In this document: positions 9,254-18,552 of the stretch, piece by piece | How positions within the stretch are numbered: position 1 is the stretch's first letter | How the letters are laid out: each line of letters starts with the position of its first letter | Assembly: GCA_001313085.1 (NCBI GenBank) | Contig: BBFE01000059.1 | Location: forward strand, 1-23,130 | Origin: Paenibacillus sp. JCM 18996 | GTDB taxonomy: Bacteria > Bacillota > Bacilli > Paenibacillales > NBRC-103111 | Length of the DNA: 23,130 bases | Direction: 5' to 3' | Notes under the pieces: generated by a model | Databases searched by the model: none | Told to the model about the DNA's origin: nothing | The model's input: the letters and a program-made list of their open reading frames with translations, nothing else | Program-made: the position numbers and the translations under genes

Positions 9254-11324
9254 CTACTCTGCAGGCTCTACTCTCACAGCGCATATTTTGAACTCCGGCA
9301 TACGGCTCGCAGGATCCAGAGCGTCCACGGTCACCCGGTTTACGGATTGCTCCCCGCCCCAGTGAAACGGCACAAACACCGTCCTCGGTTGAATTGACTC
9401 GGTCACCTTCACAGCGCACACCATGGAACCGCGGCGGCTTGTGATCCGCACCCTGTCACCCACACCCAGCCCTATCCTTTCCGCCAACCGCGGATGAAGC
9501 TCGGCCAGCGGCACCGGCGCCTTCCTGTTTAATGCGGCTGAGCGGCGGGTCTGGGCTCCGCTTAAATACTGGTTCGGCAGCCGCCCTGTAGTCAATACGA
9601 AAGGATAATCGCTGTCTATGGGCTCCGCAGGCATTTTCGGCGTTATCCCGAACAGTCTGGCCCTGCCGTCGGGATGATCGAATTTTTTTTCCGCAAACAT
9701 TACCGGTGTTCCAGGGTGATTCTCCGACGGACAAGGCCAGAAAACCCCCTGTTCCTTCCTCAGCCTGGCATAGGTGATTCCGTTATAGTCAGCCTTTCCG
9801 CCGGCGGAAGCGGTCCGCAATTCATTGAATATATCTTCCGGCCCCGAATAGCGGAAATACTGCCTCTTCCAAGCTCTTCCGCCAAATCGCATAGAATATT
9901 AATATCAAGCCGGGAGTCGCCAGGCAGCTGCATCGCTTGGGGACGATGGAACACACGCCCTTCGAGATTGGTTAAAGTGCCCTCCGCCTCCGTAAAAGAA
10001 GAACCCGGCAGCAGCCAGTGCGCGTATTCGGCGGTTTCCGTCTCGAACAAGTCCACAACGACCAGCAGCTCCAGTTTTTTTCAAAGCTTCCCGCACTTTT
10101 TTCGCTGTTCGGACTGGATACGAGCGGGTTGGATCCAAGCACGATCATCGCCTTGATCTCGCCTTCGCCGGCTTTTTGCAGCATTTCATAAGCGGAGACC
10201 CCTTTTCCCGGCAGCTCTTCGGGATCGATTCCCCATACAGCGGCAACGTGCGCGCGCGCTGAGGGATCTTCAATCTGTCTGTAGCCCGGCAGCTGATCCG
10301 CCTTCAGCCCGTGCTCCCGGCCCCCCTGCCCGTTCGCTTGTCCGGTCACCGCGCCGTAGCCGCAGCCCGGCTTCCCGATTTTGCCGGTCAGAAGGACAAG
10401 GTTAATATAATTCAACGTGTTCTCTACGCCATTAATTTGCTGTTCCAGTCCGCGCGCCGTCAGCACGATCCAGACTTCGCCTTGGCGAAGCCTCTCGCTA
10501 TAGTTCGGGTTACTTCCGGCAGGATTCCCGTCAGCTGCTCAATCCGGTCCGGAGTGTAGTCTTTTACCGCTTGCCGGACAGCTTCCATTCCTTCCGTCCG
10601 CTTACGTATAAATACCTCATCGTATAAATTTTCAGCCGCAATCACATGAAGGAGTCCGTTGACAAACACGGAATCGAATCCGGGCTGCAGCCGGACATGA
10701 ATATCCGCGATTTTGGAGGTCATCGTATTCCTCGGATCGATCGTCACAACGACCGCTCCGTTCTTCTTCGCCTCCAGCAGATAGGGCATCATCGTCGGCT
10801 GGCATTCCGCAATATTGGTGCCCGCCAGCATGATATACTTCGCATGCGGTATTTCGGACAAGGGCATCGTCATGCCCCTGTCGGTTCCAAAAGCTCTCAG
10901 TCCCGCTGCCGCCGCTGAGGACATACAGTATCTGCCGTTATAATCGACATACTTGGAGCGCAGCGCTACGCGAGTAAACTTGCCCAGCAAATAACAAACC
11001 TCATTGGTAAGCGAGCCTCCTCCATATACGGCAATGGCGTTACGCCCGTGTTGCTCCTGGATTTGGCGGATTTCGCCTGCGATCGACTTGATGGCCGAAT
11101 CCCATGTGCTGTCAATCCAGCCGCTGCCGGACCTCTGCCGGGGCTTCGTGATTCTTTCCTCGTGGACTACATGCTCGAGCGAATTAAGCCCTTTCTGGCA
11201 CAGCCGGCCGGTGGCAACAGGGAAATCCGCACTTGGCTTCACCTTCCAGCCGGATTCTCCAGGTACCAGCTGAAGGCCGCACTGCATTGAGCAAAAAACA
11301 GCAATGGGACGTTAGGCTCCCCAT
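9254..11324 (-). CDS. nasC: assimilatory nitrate reductase catalytic subunit, frameshifted
   Basis: This is a molybdopterin (bis-MGD) enzyme that reduces nitrate to nitrite in the cytoplasm. The repaired length is 689 residues, close to Bacillus NasC. The N-terminal 4Fe-4S motif (SHCCFCSMQCG, then the Cys in GRLCQKG) precedes molybdopterin-binding segments such as VYGGGSLTNE, YNGRYCMSSAAA, LAGTNIAECQPT and GKIGKPGCGYG. The molydop-binding C-terminal domain has LTTGRLPNQYLSGAQTRRSA. No Fe-S ferredoxin or flavin domain follows, so an outside electron donor is needed, and no NasB-type diaphorase gene is present here. Lesions are A6 at 11293-11298, missing C at 10480-10481, T6 at 10097-10102, T7 at 10075-10081, and missing C at about 9872-9873. 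The T8 at 9683-9690 is in frame. Start 11324 follows GGAGGAG. Confidence 0.93.
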
Positions 11325-11356
11325 TTCCATCACTCCTCCGACTGCATCTCTCTTTG

Positions 11357-11707
11357 TCAGCTCGCAAGCTCTTTCTTTACCGGGAAAGCAATATACACGA
11401 TTCCTTCATTGATCTGAACCGGATACTTTTCCACACATCCGGTATCCGGAGCCTGCACCAAACCGCTTGGCAGATGGATTTTACGGTCGTGCATCGGGCA
11501 GAACACGTGATCGTCGCACACTATGCCTTCCGCCAATACTCCCTGCTTATGCGGACAGCGGTTCTGTATCGCATGCACTTTGCCGCTGGCCATCCGGAAG
11601 ACGGCAATTTCGATATTGTCGTGTCGGAACGTTTTTTTTCCCAGATTGATAGGCAGATCGTCTATGGCGCTGATTTTGATCCATTTCAAATCGGAGTGCT
11701 TACTCAT
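11357..11707 (-). CDS. nirD: nitrite reductase small subunit NirD (Rieske-type)
   Basis: This is the small partner of NirB in NADH-dependent reduction of nitrite to ammonium, 116 residues long. It has the Rieske-like fold with CPHK and CPMHDRKIHL, so both Cys-x-His and Cys-x-x-His ligand pairs are kept and a 2Fe-2S cluster is likely, unlike enterobacterial NirD. It is the only protein gene in the window that reads intact. An eight-base run at 11632-11639 is in frame but may add one extra Lys (LGKKTF). It sits 32 bases before nasC and 25 bases after nirB, in the same operon. Confidence 0.92.
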   Translation of the reverse strand: MSKHSDLKWIKISAIDDLPINLGKKTFRHDNIEIAVFRMASGKVHAIQNRCPHKQGVLAEGIVCDDHVFCPMHDRKIHLPSGLVQAPDTGCVEKYPVQINEGIVYIAFPVKKELAS

Positions 11708-11732
11708 ACTAATTTCCCCTTTCGTAATTTCT

Positions 11733-14171
11733 TTATTGTTTGTCGCCTGCGAGCTCGACCACTTCGAACAGTTCCTTGCGCAGCCTGCTGCTCTCCACCG
11801 CTTCCTTCCATGGATCCTGCGTAACCGATAATGCCGTATCCATTCTGGCGCGGAGCGCTTTGCGCTGTTCCTCGTCCTGTATCGTGTTCCTTATCTGTTC
11901 GATTCCAAGGCGCTTCACCCATTCCGATGTGCGTTCGCCGTAAATTCCCGTTTCCCGGTAATACTGCAGGTAAGCCTCGCTGTATTCCATGACTTGGTCC
12001 TCCGTCTTAACCGTCAGCAGCAGGTCGCCCGCTCTCACTTTAACGCCGCCGTTGCCGCCCGCATAAAGCTCCCAGCCTCCGTCGATCGCCACTACTCCAA
12101 GGTCCTTGATCACGGATTCGGCGCAGTTTCGGGGACATCCGGATACAGCCAATTTCACCTTGGCCGGCGTATTCAACCGCTCAAACCGCTTCTCGAGCCG
12201 TATTCCCATACCCATGGAATCGGCGGTGCCGAACCTGCAGTAGTCTTCGCCCACACAGGTTTTCACGGTGCGCAGCGCCTTGCCGTACGCGTATCCGGAA
12301 GGCATACCGAGATCCTCCCACACCGCTGTAAGATCCTCTTTCTTTACTCCCAGCAAGTCAATCCTCTGCCCCCCTGTAAACTTCACCGTCGGAATATTGT
12401 ACTTCTCCGCCACCTCGGCGATCCGCTTGAGCTCGGAAGGGTTCGTGACACCCCCGTAGATACGGGGAACTACGGAATAAGTGCCGTCCTTCTGAATATT
12501 GGCGTGCATCCGCTCATTGACGAAGCGGGATGTCCTGTCGTCCTTGTATGTTTCAGGAGAAACCATGCCCAGGTAGTAATTGATTGCAGGACGGCATTTG
12601 GAACAGCCTTCTTCTTTCTTCCACCCGAGTACATTCATCACTTCTCTGACATGCGACAGCTCCTTCGTCCGGATCGCTTCCACAATTTCCTCACGCGACA
12701 GATCCGTGCAGCCGCACATCGTTTCCTTCACCGATTGCTTAAATCCGTCTCCGAGCGCGGCCGCCAGCAGTTCGCTGACAAGCGGCTTACAGCCTCCGCA
12801 GGACCGGGAAGCGGACGTGCAGTTTCTGACCTCTTCCACCGAAGATAATCCCTGGTCCTTGATTGCGGAACAGATCGTTCCCTTGCTGACTCCGTTGCAG
12901 CCGCAGATGATCGCATCATCCGGCAAACCGGCCGCATTCGAACCTCCCGCGCTCCCTGCCGCTCCGTCCTGAAGAATGGACGTTTTCTCCATACCGGCGA
13001 CATCCGTGCCGCTGCGGATCATTTGCATCAGTCGCGTACTGTCCGAGGTATCGCCGAAAAGGACCGCCCCGATGATTTTGTTATCCTTGATCACTACTTT
13101 TTTTATAAATGCCGCTGAATTCATCGTGCACGCGAATCGCTTTGGTTCCCTCCCTGTCGTTGAATTGTCCTCCGGAGAACACATCCACGCCGGATACCTT
13201 TAGTTTCGTGTAGACGATGGAGCCTTCATATGGAGCTGTTTCCGCTCCGGCCAGACGCTTCGCCAGGACGGCGCCCTGCTCGTAAAGCGGTGCTACCAGG
13301 CCATAGGCGACACCGCGGTGCTGGGCGCATTCTCCTACAGCGTAGATGTGCGGATCGCTCGTTTGCAAATAATCGTCTACGACAATTCCCGGATTCAAAG
13401 CCAAGCCTGCGCGCTTTGCCAGCTCCACATTCGGCCGGATTCCTACAGCCATCACGATTAAATCGGCCTTTGCCACGGTGCCGTCCTTAAATTTCAACCC
13501 CTCTGCCCTCTGCCCGCCGATTATTGACGCAGATTGTTTTTTTTCCAGCAAAAAAAAGTTCATTCCCTGCGATTCCAACGCTTCCCGGAGCATTCTCGAT
13601 GCGGGCGGATCCAGCTGGCGCTCCATGATCATGTCCGTAATGTGTACGACATCGACCTGCATTCCCAGGTTGAGAAAGCCTCTGGCCGCCTCCAGCCCAA
13701 GCAGTCCGCCGCCTATGACGACCGCTTTCTTGTATTTTTTTTGGCCGCAGCCATCATCCGTTCGCAATCGCCTATCGTCCTGTAAGCCATTACGCCTTCC
13801 TTATCCGCACCGGGCAGTGGAAGCATGAACGGATTCGATCCCGTAGCGAGAATGAGCTTATCGTAAGATACCGTCACACCTTCCTCGCCGGTGACCGTAC
13901 GGGCCTCCGTGTCAATGTCCGTCACCTTTTGCCCTGTATACAGCCGTATCCCGTTGGCCTCGTACCATTCATAGATGAATCACGATGTCGTCTACTTTGG
14001 AATCCCCGACAAGCACATGGGAGAGCAGAATCCGGTTGTAATTGGGATGCGGCTCCGCCCCGAAAACCGTAATCTCATATTTGTGCGGCGCAAGCTTCAC
14101 CAGATGCTCGATCGTATTCATGCCTGCCATACCGTTGCCGATGAGAACCAATTTTTTTCTTTGTTTGCCAT
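11733..14171 (-). CDS. nirB: nitrite reductase [NAD(P)H] large subunit, frameshifted
   Basis: This enzyme reduces nitrite to ammonium with NADH, using FAD, Fe-S clusters and siroheme. The repaired length is about 811 residues. The N-terminal FAD/NAD domain has LVLIGNGMAGMNTIEHL, LILATGSNPF and VVIGGGLLGLEAARGF. Two BFD-like 2Fe-2S domains follow (ICGCNGVSK...SCGGCKP and CGCTDLSRE...GCSKCRP). The siroheme/4Fe-4S domain follows, with TCVGEDYCRFG and SGCPRNCAES giving the four cluster cysteines. Lesions are T7 at 14153-14159, a non-homopolymer shift near 13970-13980 (IVIH.YEWYEANG), T8 at 13735-13742, and T7 at 13098-13104. Eight-base runs at 13537-13544 and 13550-13557 are in frame but seem to add Phe and Lys (MNFFLLEKKQ). 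AGGGAGG lies eight bases before the ATG at 14171. Confidence 0.95.
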
Positions 14172-14201
14172 GATGAATTCCTCCCTTTATAGGTAACGAT
14201 G

Positions 14202-15471
14202 TCAGACAACAGCTTTCGAATCCTGCCCGAGAGAACCGTCTTTTAAAATACCTTCGCCCGCCTGTTTCACCTTTCCCCCTTCGCCGATCCAGGCACGCTT
14301 CCACTTCACCTGGGCAACAGCTACTATAAACACTGACAGCAGCGCAATCCCGCTAAGGATCATAAAACCTGAGGAAAAGCTGCCCGTGGCGAGCTTCAGG
14401 TTGCCCAGGATTTTGGGCAGAAAGTAGCCTCCCAGCCCTCCTGCGGCTCCCACAATTCCCGTCACAATCCCGATTTGTTCGCCAAAACGCTGAGGCACGA
14501 GCTGGAACACCGAGCCGTTGCCCATTCCGAGGCACATCATCGCGATAAAGAGCATAACCGTCGTGTAAGTCATATTCGGCAAGGTGGAAATTCCGGCCAT
14601 CATGACGCATACCACCGCATAGAGCACGATCAGCATCCGGATTCCGCCCAATTTATCGGACAGCCAGCCTCCCACCGGCCTGAAAAAAGCTCCCCGCGAT
14701 GATGCACAAAGTAGCGAAATCCGCCGCTTTAACCGGAGACAGCCCATACTGGGTATTGAAAAAAGATCGTCAAATAATTGGACATCCCCACAAATCCTCC
14801 AAAGGTGACGCTGTATAGAATGCAGAAGAGCCAGGAATCCTTTTGCCTCAGGACATTCGCGTAATCCTTCATTTTCTTGGGGGCCGGTTGGTTAGGACTG
14901 TCTTGGGCCAGCAATGTAAAAGCGACCAGCGTCAAAACGATCGGAATCATAGCCAGACCAAAAAAACAACATGCCAGCTGCCGTAGTGCTCAGCGATCCG
15001 GTTGGCGAACAAGGTCGCCAGAATCGTTCCGCTGTTGCCCGCTCCGGCAATCCCCATTGCCAAGCCCTGATACTGCGGCGGATACCATCGGCTTGCCAAC
15101 GGAAGCGCAGCGGCAAAGCTGGCGCCGGCTATTCCCAAAAGCAGGGCCACCGCATAAAGCCCGGACATGGTGTTGGCGAACTGCCAGCCCAATATGAGCG
15201 GCAGCAAAGTCAAACTCAATCCGATTTGCCCAGTCCGTTTAGGACCTATGGCGTCTGTCAAGTAACCTAACACAAGCCTCAGGATAGAACCGCCCAGAAT
15301 TGGAAGAGCGACAAGATTAGCCTTTTGGGCCGCATCCAAATGAAATTCATTCGCTATAATGACGGCCAAAGGCCCCAGCAGCACCCATACCATAAAGCTC
15401 AGGTCGAAATATAAGAACGCGCTGAACAAAGACCCTTTGTGACCGCTTTGCAGAAAGCCTTTACTCTCCAT
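14202..15471 (-). CDS. narK: NarK-type nitrate/nitrite MFS transporter, frameshifted
   Basis: This is a major facilitator membrane transporter that brings nitrate into the cell or moves nitrite. The repaired length is 421 residues with about twelve hydrophobic segments. Family marks include FMVWVLLGPLAV near the N-terminus, the GYLTDAIGPKRTG loop, the glycine-rich nitrate signature GIAGAGNSGTILATLFANRIA, GSFFRPVGGWLSDKLGG, and the second signature GIVTGIVGAAGGLGGYFLP. Lesions are A7 at 14960-14966 (five expected), A6 at 14759-14764 and A6 at 14683-14688 (five expected in each). I choose the ATG at 15471, nine bases after AAGGAG; the GTG at 15477 is too close. It is the first gene of the operon, behind the attenuated leader. 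Confidence 0.93.
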
Positions 15472-15501
15472 CTCCACTCTCTCCTTTATCTTTTAGTTAA
15501 C

Positions 15502-15544
15502 AAAAAAAAGCCCTCACGCGTGAATAAAACTCACACAATTAGGC
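15502..15544 (-). terminator. attenuator terminator in the narK leader
   Basis: The minus-strand hairpin has an outer arm GCCT...AGGGC and an inner GTGTGA / TCACGC stem with a U-rich loop, then eight T. It lies about 40 bases before the narK start, so transcripts end here unless it is disrupted. Its 5' arm (15541-15544) is shared with hairpin P2. Confidence 0.8.
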
Positions 15545-15578
15545 TTCGTTGCCCGAAAAAATGACACGCCGGTGTGCC
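15541..15578 (-). promoter_or_regulatory. two-hairpin ANTAR antiterminator RNA
   Basis: P1 at 15563-15578 is GGCAC-ACCGGC-GUGUC, and P2 at 15541-15554 is GGGC-AACGAA-GCCU. Both loops are six bases with A at position 1 and G at position 4, the known ANTAR recognition signature, separated by a short linker. The 3' arm of P2 is the 5' arm of the terminator, so P2 and the terminator exclude each other. An ANTAR protein binding P1-P2 would allow transcription into narK-nirB-nirD-nasC. The pairing is read from sequence; regulation is inferred. Confidence 0.75.
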
Positions 15579-15623
15579 AATATCGTTTATAACAGTTGTG
15601 GTCACGATTGTTGTGACACTTTT

Positions 15624-15652
15624 ATTATATGTGCGCATCATGTTTATGTCAA
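15624..15652 (-). promoter_or_regulatory. consensus promoter of the nitrate operon
   Basis: On the minus strand, a perfect -35 TTGACA (15647-15652) and a perfect -10 TATAAT (15624-15629) have a 17-base spacer. The predicted start is near 15617, giving a leader of about 145 bases. A GTCAC/GTGAC hairpin (15601-15617) forms the very 5' end. Confidence 0.85.
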
Positions 15653-15663
15653 TAAATATAACA
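15647..15663. promoter_or_regulatory. GlnR/TnrA-like operator
   Basis: TGTCAATAAATATAACA matches the TnrA/GlnR consensus TGTNANAWWWTMTNACA at all but one conserved position. It overlaps the -35 element of the narK promoter and lies between the two divergent promoters, so it may couple nitrate use to nitrogen status. Confidence 0.65.
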
Positions 15664-15699
15664 TAAATTTTGATTGCAAATAATATAAATTGATTTCAA

Positions 15700-15729
15700 T
15701 TGACAAAAAAAGAAGCCTTATGTTACTAT
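15700..15729 (+). promoter_or_regulatory. promoter of the ANTAR-trpD2 operon
   Basis: The -35 TTGACA lies at 15700-15705 and the -10 TACTAT at 15724-15729, with an 18-base spacer that includes a seven-A run. It is divergent from the narK promoter. Confidence 0.65.
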
Positions 15730-15817
15730 TATTTGTAGAAAAAAATTAACATCTACTGTTATGCTTCTTCAACAGGCCGTGTCTTCCCGCACCAAATCTT
15801 TTGTTGGGGGTTATTAT

Positions 15818-16460
15818 ATGCTTCAATCTTTAGTACTTATCGATGATTTAGCGGTAACCCGGCTCCAGACCGTGTCTTCCCGTTCGTCCGGGAAGCAGCC
15901 GCCCACCGCGGATTATTCGCCGAAAGCGAAATTAAGCCATTTGGGGTATCGTATTCATATGGTTACTTCCTATAAAGAGATCAACCTGCATCTTCACAAA
16001 GCGGACGCCGCTATTCTTTCCGTACCGGCACAGCATATTTCCGGATGGAGGCAGAAAATTCAGGAGAACGGAAGAGTCCCCATCCTTTGGTGGTGTGACG
16101 AATGGACCTATGTTCCCGGAGAGTGCACGTTGGATACGGATATTGACGGCATGCTGTCCCCGGGTATGAGTCCCGCCGATATTCACTGCGCCTGATGCTT
16201 TCTTTCAATCACTATTTTCAGCGTTCGGAGTGGAGGCAGGAACGGGAGCAGCTTTTATCGAAGCTGGAAGAACGGAAATGGATCGAGCAGGCCAAGCGGA
16301 TTCTTAGCGAAATCAAGAAAATTCCCGAAGCCGAAGCTTACGAATTTTTTACGCAAACAGGCTATGAATGAAAGAAAACGTATCGTCGATGTGGCAGCCT
16401 CTATTGTGAAGGTGTACCAGCTGCTGCAGGATCAGAAAAAAAGGAGGGTACAGATCATGA
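15818..16460 (+). CDS. ANTAR-domain antitermination regulator (NasT/NasR-like), frameshifted
   Basis: This is an RNA-binding regulator, with a repaired length of 213 residues. The N-terminal half looks like a degenerate receiver (LQSLVLIDDLAVTRLQ, LSHLGYRIHMVTSYKEI, ADAAILSVP) without an obvious phosphoacceptor Asp in the usual place. A coiled-coil helix (WRQEREQLLSKLEERKWIEQ) leads into the ANTAR helices AKRILSEIKKIPEAEAYEFL and RKQAMNERKRIVDVAASIV. Lesions are a missing C at 16191-16192 (ALMLSFN expected), T6 at 16345-16350 (five expected) and A7 at 16436-16442 (six expected). The last gives a TGA overlapping the next gene's ATG. The start at 15818 has only a G-rich (GGGGG) upstream signal. 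Its target is probably the adjacent narK leader. Confidence 0.85.
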
Positions 16461-17495
16461 TTTCACTGCTCAAAGAAGTTGGGAGAGGCAAGCGCGGGGC
16501 GAGGGATTTGACCTATGAGGAAGCTCTGCAGGCTGCCGAGTCGATCTTGACCGGAACGGCAACCCCTGTACAGATAGGGCTTTCCTTGCAGCCGAACGGA
16601 TTAAAATGGAATCGGTTGAGGAGATCAGGCGTTTATAGACACCTACCGCTCGCATTCCAAGCAGTTTCCCGTCAAAGGAAGCTTTGACTCTGCTGGACCG
16701 TACGACGGCCGAAACCGTTCTTTTATGGCTACACTGGCCAGTTCTTTTGTGCTTTCGACTTCTGGGGTACCTGCAGTGCTGCACGGCAGCCCCTCTCTCC
16801 CCCCCAAGTGGGGTGTCACTTTTGTGGATGTGCTTCATGAGATGGGAATTGAAACCGGGCGGCTATCGCAAGAAACGTGGATTAAGGCCGCTGGGCAATC
16901 CGGCTTTCTATTCGTTCCTACGGAACAATGGTGTCCGCCGCTAGCGTCAATCAGGCCCGTCAGAATCGAGATGGGACTGCGCACCGTGTATAACAGTGTA
17001 GAGAAGCTGCTTCGCCCGACGGATGCGCATTTTATGGCTGTCGGAGTGTTTCACGGAACCGTATTTGAAAAAAATGGCCAGAATGCTGATCGAGCTCGGT
17101 GTGCAGAAAGGGATTATTATTCAGGGAATGGAAGGTTCGGAAGACCTTGCCGTAGATCGAAAGACCCGCACCTATCTCGTTCATGACGGAACCAGCGAGC
17201 TTTTTATCATTGACCCGGAGCTCTTGGAGCTGGATGCCGATTGCCCGGAAAAAAAGAGTGGACCGCACAGGAGCAGGCAGCCGTTACGCTGTCGGTCCTC
17301 CGCGGGGAAGCGGAGACGCCTTTTATGAATATGGTGCTGCTTAACAGTGCCGTACGGCTGTGGATTGCGGGCAAAGCGAACTCCATCGAGGAAGGCGCGT
17401 ATAAGGCGCGGCATATTTTGGCGGAGGGGTTGGCCCTTGAGAAATATAACCGTTGGACGGAGAGTCTGAAGGAGCAGATTATGCAAAAGCCTTAG
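16457..17495 (+). CDS. TrpD2/YbiB-like glycosyltransferase-fold protein, frameshifted
   Basis: The protein is related to anthranilate phosphoribosyltransferase but of the TrpD2/YbiB branch, whose E. coli member binds nucleic acid rather than acting in tryptophan synthesis. The repaired length is 345 residues. Marks are LTYEEALQAAESILTGTATP, CAGPYDGR-like (here DSAGPYDGR), LHGSPSLPPKWGVTFVDVL, and the C-terminal helical SIEEGAYKARHILAEGLAL. Lesions are a missing G at about 16577-16579 and another at 16628-16629, A7 at 17068-17074 (six expected) and A7 at 17249-17255 (five expected). The ATG overlaps the ANTAR stop as ATGA, so the two are translationally coupled. Its role beside nitrate genes is unknown; trpD itself is unlikely because no other trp gene is nearby. 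Confidence 0.8.
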
Positions 17496-17502
17496 AATGG
17501 AG

Positions 17503-17537
17503 CCGCCGTTTCCCGGGCCGGGTACGGCGGTTTGTCT
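17503..17537 (+). terminator. terminator after the trpD2-like gene
   Basis: The stem CCGCCGT (17503-17509) / ACGGCGG (17524-17530), with an inner GC-rich palindrome, is followed by TTTGTCTTT. Confidence 0.65.
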
Positions 17538-17552
17538 TTATGGAAACAACAT

Positions 17553-17581
17553 TTGACACAATCCGCTCCTCTCTCTACACT
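17553..17581 (+). promoter_or_regulatory. promoter of the metallophosphoesterase gene
   Basis: A perfect -35 TTGACA (17553-17558) and the -10 TACACT (17576-17581) have a 17-base spacer, 33 bases before the chosen start. Confidence 0.7.
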
Positions 17582-17614
17582 AAACAAAAAAAAGACACAA
17601 GGGCAGGATTGCAG

Positions 17615-18507
17615 ATGAACAACTCGACCGATGCGAACGGAGCGGAATTCAATTCTAAGATAACCAGAAGGACGTTTCTGAAAAAAAGGGGCTAAATGGG
17701 CCGCAGCCTGGCAGTAGTCCCCTTTCTGGCTTCGGTTATGCCCGATTTGCCGAGATCAACTGGATCGTCACGAATGAGGTGTTACTGAGTTTCGCAAAAC
17801 TTCCGCAAGCCTTCCACGGACTTCGAGTCGTCCAATTCAGCGATATTCATTACGGCTTCCACTTTGGCCAAGAGCAGCTCCTCCGTCTGGTGGATAAAAT
17901 CAACCTTCTGCAGGCGGATTTGATCTGCATGACCGGTGATCTGTATGACTCGTCCATTGGTTCGGATGCGCAGGAAGTTATCGGTGCCTTGGCCAAGCTG
18001 AATGCTCCTCTGGGCAAATGGGCGGTTGTGGGAATCATGATTATATCGCCGGTGCCAAAAAAAAGTTGCCGGCGTGCTGAGGACAGCGGGGTTTAATACG
18101 CTCACCAATGCATCGCTCCCCATACAACGCGGAGGGGCTGCAATCAGGTTGCCGGTGTCGACGATATGGGGGAAGGAAAGCCGGATCTTGAGGTGGCCTT
18201 GCAATCCGCCAAGCCTGACGAATTCGTGCTGCTTCTCTCCCATGCGCCGGATTTTGCTGATGTCGCCGTACGGCATCCGGTTGACCTGCAGCTGTCCGGA
18301 CACAGCCACGGCGGCCAGGTGCGTCTGCCTTTGATCGGCAATACCTCGGCTCTTCCTTTGTACGGCCGCAAATATGTGGACGGTCTATATACGCTGGGCG
18401 GAGGAAAATTGCAAGTGTATACCAACCGCGGAATCGGCGTTTCGGTCTTCCCTGTCCGCTTCCTCTGCCGTCCGGAGCTGACGGTTTTCACTTTACATCG
18501 GGCGTAG
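17615..18507 (+). CDS. Tat-exported metallophosphoesterase (YkuE/YaeI-like), frameshifted
   Basis: This is a calcineurin-like phosphoesterase predicted to act outside the membrane, possibly on lipid-linked phosphates. The repaired length is 297 residues. A twin-arginine signal (ITRRTFLKK, then a hydrophobic AALAVVPFLAS stretch) is followed by GYARFAEINW and the metal motifs: D-x-H in QFSDIHYG, GDLYD, GNHDYIAG, LLLSHAPDF, and SGHSHGGQVRLP. Lesions are A7 at 17681-17687 (six expected), missing bases at 17707-17708, 17734-17735, about 18030-18032 and about 18151, and A8 at 18057-18064 (six expected). As written the GNHD metal motif is destroyed. The start ATG at 17615 has AGGA seven bases upstream. 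It ends at a terminator shared with the convergent gene. Confidence 0.85.
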
Positions 18508-18515
18508 CGGGGTCT

Positions 18516-18551
18516 AGGAAAAGGATAGCCGCACGGGGCTGTCCTTTTCCT
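18516..18551. terminator. bidirectional terminator
   Basis: The long stem AGGAAAAGGA.AGCC / GGGCT.TCCTTTTCCT separates the plus-strand phosphoesterase from the minus-strand PhyH gene, with only a few bases to either stop codon, and can serve both. Confidence 0.75.
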
Positions 18552-18552
18552 A

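Noticed and set aside
9021..9419. A minus-strand open frame running past the nasC stop
   Set aside because: It overlaps the nasC 3' end in another frame, crosses the operon terminator at 9071-9104 and resembles no family I know.
11994..12848. A 284-codon open frame on the plus strand
   Set aside because: It is antisense to the nirB siroheme and BFD domains and arises from codon bias of the real gene.
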